The notes beneath the pieces are model-generated. The model worked only from the letters and a program-made list of their open reading frames with translations, made no database searches and was not told where the DNA came from. From contig CAIKMQ010000009.1 of NCBI GenBank assembly GCA_903828565.1, forward strand, positions 108,453 through 172,452: a stretch of DNA of 64,000 nt, read 5' to 3'. This document shows, piece by piece, positions 59,114 to 64,000 of this stretch (position 1 is the stretch's first letter; each line of letters opens with the position of its first letter). The stretch comes from an uncultured Leptolinea sp. GTDB taxonomy: Bacteria; Chloroflexota; Anaerolineae; Anaerolineales; Anaerolineaceae. A program made the translations under genes and the position numbers.

Positions 59114-59854
59114 ATGTCAAGTACCATTAACCCGAACGATATGCTGCCCCGATATTTCCAACTGGTGACGATTCTGCGCGCAAAGATCGAAGCCGGCGAA
59201 TGGCAGCCGCATGCGGCCATTCCATCTGAACGCCAGCTGGAGGTACTGTACAGTGTCTCCCGCACTACTGTCCGTCAGGCTGTCGGTTTGTTGATACGCC
59301 AGGGCCTGGTTTACCAGCTGCATGGCAAGGGTACCTATGTGTCCCCCCGCAAGCTGCAGAAAGGATTGGTGGAGCTCACCAGCTTCAGTGAGGATATGCT
59401 GCAGCGCGGGTTACAGCCCGGCCAGCGCATTCTGGAACTGGCTGAAGTGGAAGCACCTGAACAGGTGCGTCAGCACCTGGAGCTTTCACCAGATATCAGG
59501 ACAGTGATCCGGTTGGAAAGAGTGCGGACAGGTGACGGCCAACCGATTGGGCTGCAGACTTCGTATCTCAACTTGCCGGCCGGCGCCACCCTGACCCGGG
59601 AACAACTGGAAGAACGCGGCTCACTGTATGCGATTTTGCAGGAAAAGTACAACATCAACCTGGCAGCCGCAGATGAAACGCTGGAAGTGACAGTGGCCAC
59701 CCCACGCGAAGCACTGCTGCTGGAAGTACCTGCAGGCAATCCGCTCCTGCTGAGCGAGCGGATCCTGTGGACGAACGAGCGACGCGCTATCGAATTTGTG
59801 AAGATCCTTTACCGGGGCGACCGGTACCGCTATACCGTGCGACTGACACGCTGA
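59114..59854 (+). CDS. GntR-family (HutC/UTRA) regulator of the BMC locus
   Basis: 246 residues. The N-terminal winged helix-turn-helix is clear (ARYFQLVTILRAKIEAGEW-like start, AAIPSERQLEVLYSVSRTTVRQAVGLLIRQGL, then LHGKGTYVSPRK). The C-terminal UTRA ligand-binding domain follows (VIRLERVRTGDGQPIGLQTSYLNLP, and EFVKILYRGDRYRYTVRL at the end). UTRA domains bind small metabolites, often sugar phosphates; a deoxyribose or ribose phosphate effector would fit the neighbours but is inference. The palindrome at 59068-59091 in front of it is the likely operator. AAGGA precedes the ATG. Confidence 0.93.
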   Translation: MSSTINPNDMLPRYFQLVTILRAKIEAGEWQPHAAIPSERQLEVLYSVSRTTVRQAVGLLIRQGLVYQLHGKGTYVSPRKLQKGLVELTSFSEDMLQRGLQPGQRILELAEVEAPEQVRQHLELSPDIRTVIRLERVRTGDGQPIGLQTSYLNLPAGATLTREQLEERGSLYAILQEKYNINLAAADETLEVTVATPREALLLEVPAGNPLLLSERILWTNERRAIEFVKILYRGDRYRYTVRLTR

Positions 59855-59921
59855 GGCTGCAGATGAAACTATCACAAACCGCTACCCGATCAAACGAATC
59901 TTTGAAAACAGGGGAGCTCGC

Positions 59922-61760
59922 ATGAGCGCGACCGAAAAGATGACCCCACTGCACATCCACCAGGTGGATATTGAACCTGCCGGCAAGCGGGTAATGGTTG
60001 CGGAAGGCACAAACCTGCTGGATGCAGCCCGTCAGGCGGGTGTGGAGATTGTTGCTTCCTGCAGCGGGATTGGGATCTGCGGCACCTGTAAGGTGAAACT
60101 GGTCTCAGGCCGGCTTTCACCTCTGACACCCATGGAAGAGGATACCCTCACCAAAGAAGAGATCGCAGGGGGTTTGCGCCTGGCATGCCAGGCCGAACCG
60201 TTGAGTCATGTGCGGTTGGATGTACCGCAGGAATCCCTGCTGCATACACAGAAAATGCAGTTCGAAGGCTTGGAACAAAGCCGGAGCATGGACCCGGCGG
60301 TCATCGCGCTGGACTTGAATCTACAAGGCCCATCCATGAAAGACTTGCGGGCGGATATTACCCGGGTGGATGATGAATTGCTAAACCGGGGATACCCTCA
60401 CCTGCGTGCCAGCCTGCAGCAACTGCATGACACTTCCAAATCTCTGCGTGAGGGTAACTGGCAGGCGCGTATCGTCATTCGGCCGGAAGAAGGTGCAAGT
60501 TACCTGGTCGCTATCCTGCCTTCCCATTCTGCCATGCTCGGGCTTGCTATGGATATTGGCTCCACCAAGGTGGCGATGTATCTGGTGGATCTCACCACCG
60601 GGGGAACGCTGAAAGCTTTTGCGGTCATGAATCCGCAGATCGCATACGGTGAAGACATCATCAGCCGGATCTCCTATGCCAATCGCGGGGATGCTGAGCG
60701 GTTGCAGCTGCAAAGCCTGCTGGTGAATGGTATCAATCAAGCTGTCGCTGAACAGCTGCGTGTCTTGGGAATGGATGCCAGTCAAATTGTGGATGTGGTT
60801 GCGGTCGGAAATACGGCCATCCATCACTTCTTCTGCGGGCTACCGGTCGAGCAGCTCGGTCGTGCCCCTTACGTGCCGGTGGTATCGCACGCCTTGCGTA
60901 TCAGCGCCAACGAGATCGGGCTACGGGCTGCCCCCGGTACGCAGGTGTACCTGCCGCCCAACATTGCCGGCTATGTCGGAGCGGACCATGTCTCTGCACT
61001 GCTTGCCAGCCAGGCATATTTTGACCAGAAAGCAGGCCTTCTGGTAGATATCGGTACGAATACCGAGATCAGTTTGGTGATGGGCCAGCGCATCCTTTCT
61101 TGTTCTTGTGCTTCCGGCCCGGCTTTTGAAGGCGCGCATATTCAGGATGGTATGCGTGCCGCTCCCGGCGCGATAGACCGGATCAGTTTCTATGACGGCA
61201 AACCGGTGGTATTTACGATCGAAGAGAAACCTCCGGTGGGTATATGCGGCTCCGGGATACTGAATTCACTGGCTGAGATGCTAAAGGCCGGCGTATTGGA
61301 TAGGCGTGGAATCCTGATTGGCCAAAACAGCGCGGGGAAAGCGAGTTTCACCCTGGTGAATGCGGCTCACAGCGGTCATGGACGGGAAATTGTGATCACC
61401 CGTAAGGATGTGAACGAGATTCAACTGGCGAAAGCGGCCATCCGCGGCGGAATGCGTACATTGCAGGATATTGCCGGCGTGGCGGATGGTGAGATCAGCG
61501 CGTTCATTGCGGCAGGCGCATTTGGCACCCATCTGGATACGGGAAGCGCCATCCGCACCGGCATGTACCCGGACATACCAGAGGAACGCTTCCACCAGGT
61601 AGGCAATGCAGCCGGGGTTGGCGCTAAACAAATGCTGCTCTCACGCGCGAAAAGGCTAGAAGCGGAAGAGATCATCCGCCGGGTGGAATATGTGGAGCTG
61701 ACGGTCACCCCGCAGTTCACGCCTTTTTATACGGAAGAAATGTTCTTCCCTGAAACTTAA
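59922..61760 (+). CDS. RACo-like 2Fe-2S/ASKHA ATPase (corrinoid-reactivator family)
   Basis: 612 residues. The N-terminal about 95 residues form a plant-type 2Fe-2S ferredoxin domain with C47, C53, C56 and C89 (CSGIGICGTC and a distant LAC). A linker and a large C-terminal ASKHA ATPase domain (DUF4445-type) follow, with GLAMDIGSTKVAMYLVDL and LLVDIGTNTEISLVMG phosphate loops and a late GAFGTHLDTGSAIRTGMYPD. Homologues (RACo) use ATP to reduce the Co(II) of corrinoid proteins. No corrinoid protein or methyltransferase is in the window, so its target is unknown. It starts 67 nt after the GntR gene and is probably co-transcribed with it. Confidence 0.88.
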   Translation: MSATEKMTPLHIHQVDIEPAGKRVMVAEGTNLLDAARQAGVEIVASCSGIGICGTCKVKLVSGRLSPLTPMEEDTLTKEEIAGGLRLACQAEPLSHVRLDVPQESLLHTQKMQFEGLEQSRSMDPAVIALDLNLQGPSMKDLRADITRVDDELLNRGYPHLRASLQQLHDTSKSLREGNWQARIVIRPEEGASYLVAILPSHSAMLGLAMDIGSTKVAMYLVDLTTGGTLKAFAVMNPQIAYGEDIISRISYANRGDAERLQLQSLLVNGINQAVAEQLRVLGMDASQIVDVVAVGNTAIHHFFCGLPVEQLGRAPYVPVVSHALRISANEIGLRAAPGTQVYLPPNIAGYVGADHVSALLASQAYFDQKAGLLVDIGTNTEISLVMGQRILSCSCASGPAFEGAHIQDGMRAAPGAIDRISFYDGKPVVFTIEEKPPVGICGSGILNSLAEMLKAGVLDRRGILIGQNSAGKASFTLVNAAHSGHGREIVITRKDVNEIQLAKAAIRGGMRTLQDIAGVADGEISAFIAAGAFGTHLDTGSAIRTGMYPDIPEERFHQVGNAAGVGAKQMLLSRAKRLEAEEIIRRVEYVELTVTPQFTPFYTEEMFFPET

Positions 61761-61768
61761 AGTACAGA

Positions 61769-61800
61769 CGGAAGGTTTTCACCTTCCGCCGGACCTTTTC
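61769..61800 (+). terminator. Possible terminator after the RACo-like gene
   Basis: A perfect 8-bp stem (61769-61776 with 61781-61788) with loop TTTC is followed by CCGGACCTTTT. The T tract is displaced, so this may be a weak terminator. Confidence 0.45.
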
Positions 61801-61833
61801 CTGTCAGTTAACAATGCTCACTCAGTATTTTTC

Positions 61834-62694
61834 TCAATCCGGTTCGGCATAGCCCAGAATGCAGACTGCCTGTGGGCCGGTATGCGCTCCCAGCACGGGT
61901 GAGGCATAGTTGATATTCATCTCCACCGGGTGGAATACAACCTCTACCTGCCTGGCGATCTCTTGCGCTTCCGCCAGGGCATCATTATGCGCCACGGTGA
62001 TATGCAATTTCTGCCCCGGGGTGAAATGCCGGGAAAATTCCTTGAAAAGGCCATCCAGCGCGGCCTTGCGTGAGCGGGCTGGAATCGATGCCCCGACCGT
62101 TCCGGTCTCCGGCTTGACGAACACCAACGGCTTGATCTTTAGAAAACTGTTCACCAGGCTAACAGCATCGGCAATGCGCCCGCCTTTGCTGAGATAATCG
62201 ATCGTATCCAGAGAGACATAATAGACCATGTGGCTGCGGACGTATTCCGCGGCAGCCAGCATCGCAGGCAGGTCCCCGCCGGCATCACGTGCTCGCGCGG
62301 CTGCTATCACCTGCCATCCCAGGCCCATACCGTTATTTTTACCATCCACTACTGTCACGGGAAGCGGTGCGCCTTCCGCTGCCTGCCGTGCAGATAGGAT
62401 CGTTCCGCTCATGGCGCTACTGATCGTGAAAACAACCACCTGCTCGGCACCCGCCTCCGCCGCGGACTGGTATGCCTGAATGAAAGCTGCCGGCGTAGGT
62501 TGGGATGTGGTGGGGTGGTGCGTCCCCTGGCTCAGCCTTTCATAAAAATCCGCCGGGCTCATCTCCACGCCATCCAGGTAGGGAGTGCCGCCGAAGATGA
62601 TAGAGAGTGGAATCACCGTGATCTCGTGCTGCTGGAGCCACTCCGGGGGGATATCGCAGGTGCTGTCGGTAATGATCGCAATTTTATGAGCCAT
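61834..62694 (-). CDS. DegV-family fatty-acid-binding protein
   Basis: About 286 residues. The N-terminal KIAIITDSTCDIPPEWL and PLSIIFGGTPYLDGVEMSP and the later GTHHPTTSQPTPAAFIQAY are DegV signatures. These proteins bind a fatty acid and, as FakB, feed fatty acids to the kinase FakA. No FakA is in the window. The ATG at 62694 has AGGAG 6 nt upstream; an upstream frame to 62739 lacks a site. It converges with the RACo-like gene. Confidence 0.92.
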   Translation of the reverse strand: MAHKIAIITDSTCDIPPEWLQQHEITVIPLSIIFGGTPYLDGVEMSPADFYERLSQGTHHPTTSQPTPAAFIQAYQSAAEAGAEQVVVFTISSAMSGTILSARQAAEGAPLPVTVVDGKNNGMGLGWQVIAAARARDAGGDLPAMLAAAEYVRSHMVYYVSLDTIDYLSKGGRIADAVSLVNSFLKIKPLVFVKPETGTVGASIPARSRKAALDGLFKEFSRHFTPGQKLHITVAHNDALAEAQEIARQVEVVFHPVEMNINYASPVLGAHTGPQAVCILGYAEPD

Positions 62695-62820
62695 GGCCAC
62701 TCCTATATGCAGGAAAGTTTCATACCTCAATGATACCAAAACCGGTTATATATGCAAAATAGGTCAGCTGTATCAACCTGCATGCGCTGCTTTGTGGACA
62801 CAGGGGTATAATCCAAACTT

Positions 62821-63741
62821 ATGACCACTACCAACCCTGATAACCGTACCCGCCTGACCGGGCTGCTTAATCTGCTGATTGTTTATGTCGTCTGGGGTTC
62901 CACTTACCTCGCCATCCGGATCGGCGTACGGGAAGGCTCCGGCTTTCCGCCCTTCTTTCTGGCTGGCACGCGGGTGCTGACAGCCGGCTTGATTCTGCTG
63001 GCGTTTCTTGCCATTCGGCGAAAATCCATCCACCTGACACGGTCGGAATTCCTGCGGCTGGCATTTTCGGGCGTATTGCTCTGGCTGGGCGGCAACGGGC
63101 TAGTGGTCTTTGCTGAACAACACGTGGATTCAAGCATCGCCGCATTGATCATCGGCTCTACACCGCTGGCTGTCACCCTGATGGAATCCATTCTCAACCG
63201 GCGCACGCCATCCGCGCTGCTGGTGGTATCCATGCTGGTTGGGTTTGCCGGGGTGGGGTTGCTTTCAGCGCCTGCCTTTACTTCTGGTGTCAAAGCGGAT
63301 GGCGGTTATGTACTGATCATCGTGCTGGCTTCCATGTTGTGGGGCGCAGGCAGCCTGTACCAGAGCCGCAATCCGGTATCGGTCGCGCCAGAACTATCTT
63401 CTGCCATCCAACACATTTCCGGCGCGGCAGCACTGCTGGCCACAGCTTTCATCACCCATGAGCCGCTCCCGCAGCCAACCACTCAAGCGCTGCTTGCCTG
63501 GGGATACCTGGTAGTCTTCGGTTCGCTGCTGGCCTTCACAGCCTACGTCCGCGCACTGCGGCTGCTGCCCACCAACCTGGTAATGACCTATGCCTATGTC
63601 AACCCGGTCATCGCGGTGATCCTGGGAGCCCTCATCCTGAATGAAACACCGACAGCCTGGACGCTGGGAGGCATGGCACTGATCATTCTGGGCGTGGCAG
63701 GGGTCTTCCGCGCGCGGGCAGGGCAGAAGCCCATCCATTGA
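62821..63741 (+). CDS. EamA/DMT-family transporter
   Basis: 306 residues with ten predicted membrane helices in two EamA repeats. Repeat 1 begins LLIVYVVWGSTYLAIRIGV and repeat 2 contains ILASMLWGAGSLYQSR. The segment VMTYAYVNPVIAVILGALILNETPT is a highly conserved end-of-repeat feature. Members export amino acids or metabolites; the substrate is unknown. The ATG at 62821 starts the protein without a leader; the ribosome site is poor. It is followed by tRNA-Val. Confidence 0.9.
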   Translation: MTTTNPDNRTRLTGLLNLLIVYVVWGSTYLAIRIGVREGSGFPPFFLAGTRVLTAGLILLAFLAIRRKSIHLTRSEFLRLAFSGVLLWLGGNGLVVFAEQHVDSSIAALIIGSTPLAVTLMESILNRRTPSALLVVSMLVGFAGVGLLSAPAFTSGVKADGGYVLIIVLASMLWGAGSLYQSRNPVSVAPELSSAIQHISGAAALLATAFITHEPLPQPTTQALLAWGYLVVFGSLLAFTAYVRALRLLPTNLVMTYAYVNPVIAVILGALILNETPTAWTLGGMALIILGVAGVFRARAGQKPIH

Positions 63742-63794
63742 TGAAGTTTCGCTATTGCGTAATTCCCGATGATAAAGTAAAATGCAAGCGTTCC

Positions 63795-63868
63795 GGGCGG
63801 GTAGCTCAGTTGGTTAGAGCACACGGTTGACATCCGTGAGGTCGTAGGTTCGAGCCCTATTCCGCCCA
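63795..63868 (+). tRNA. tRNA-Val (anticodon GAC)
   Basis: A complete 74-nt cloverleaf: 7-bp acceptor stem (GGGCGGG with TCCGCCC, last pair G-T), D arm GCTC/GAGC, anticodon stem CACGG/CCGTG with loop TTGACAT giving anticodon GAC, and T arm GTAGG/CCTAT around TTCGAGC. The discriminator is A. CCA is not encoded. Confidence 0.97.
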
Positions 63869-63909
63869 CTGTCTATCCAGTTGATATCAAGCCCCATCGA
63901 GGGGTGATT

Positions 63910-63958
63910 AGGTCGTAGGCCCCCGGAAGGGGATGGTATTCGAGCCCTATTCCGCCCA
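63910..63958 (+). pseudogene. Broken copy of the tRNA-Val 3' half
   Basis: Positions 63910-63919 (AGGTCGTAGG) and 63939-63958 (TTCGAGCCCTATTCCGCCCA) repeat the T-arm and 3' end of the tRNA-Val just upstream exactly. They are split by a 19-nt insert with its own CCCC/GGGG hairpin. No matching 5' half exists, so it cannot be a working tRNA. It may be an attachment-site-like duplicate or the remains of a second tRNA. Confidence 0.7.
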
Positions 63959-63965
63959 CAAGACT

Positions 63966-63994
63966 AAAACTCTCTTCAAGGAGAGTTTTTTTAT
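63966..63994 (+). terminator. Terminator after the tRNA-Val region
   Basis: A perfect 9-bp stem (63966-63974 with 63981-63989) has a 6-nt loop and a run of seven T from the stem end. Confidence 0.85.
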
Positions 63995-64000
63995 TCAATG

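Noticed and set aside
63594..63869. A 91-codon minus-strand frame beginning in the tRNA-Val gene
   Set aside because: Its first codons are the complement of the tRNA, a frequent false gene call, and the rest overlaps the EamA gene.

Overview
The window is about 64 kb of roughly 55% GC DNA from a bacterial chromosome. It carries dense housekeeping genes (serS, der, lepB, cdaA, coaE, rlmB-like), sortases, several cell-wall enzymes, a T-box leader, and no outer-membrane or LPS genes. With the abundance of giant PAS hybrid kinases and Thr/Pro-linker lipoproteins, this points to an anaerobic filamentous Chloroflexota (Anaerolineae-like) organism. That assignment is inference; no rRNA is present to prove it.

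Layout. 0-5 kb: a YbjQ-like fragment, small unknown genes, a lipoprotein, a T-box-controlled serS, ferritin and an alkyltransferase-like protein. 5-22 kb: a signalling block with three large hybrid histidine kinases in a row, an HD-GYP response regulator, a leftover receiver fragment, and two paralogous diguanylate cyclases with C-terminal hemerythrin domains. No DNA-binding response regulator is present, so the block probably feeds into c-di-GMP. 22-30 kb: a LacI-controlled operon of ribokinase, a BMP-family nucleoside-type ABC importer and an ADP-ribosylglycohydrolase homologue. 30-34 kb: a surface-polysaccharide-like trio of BcsB-like protein, Wzz fused to a degenerate GGDEF, and a sortase-like lipoprotein. 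34-37 kb: a large NERD-nuclease/STAND-ATPase/TPR protein. 37-50 kb: a long plus-strand housekeeping run (coaE fusion, cdaA-cdaR, der, lepB, PIN-TRAM, rRNA methyltransferases, sortase, aminotransferase). 49.5-52.7 kb: a minus-strand set with a thioredoxin-TPR protein, an L,D-transpeptidase and an amidase.

52.8-61.8 kb is the centrepiece: a ten-gene bacterial microcompartment (BMC) operon with one BMC-H, one BMC-T and three BMC-P shell proteins, an EutJ-like chaperone, an acylating aldehyde dehydrogenase, a deoxyribose-phosphate aldolase and an RpiB-like isomerase. It is divergent from a GntR regulator and a RACo-like Fe-S/ASKHA ATPase, and a perfect 10-bp inverted repeat lies between them. It resembles the sugar-phosphate-utilising (SPU) BMC type. 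The expected chemistry is 2-deoxyribose-5-phosphate to glyceraldehyde-3-phosphate plus acetaldehyde, then acetaldehyde to acetyl-CoA inside the shell. Four proteins carry encapsulation-peptide-like helices. The aldolase has an unusual four-cysteine motif, and the isomerase has Asp where the E. coli enzyme has its catalytic Cys. The nucleoside/ribose operon 25 kb away could supply the sugar phosphates, but this link is inference.

The window ends with a DegV protein, an EamA transporter, tRNA-Val(GAC) and a broken copy of that tRNA's 3' half.
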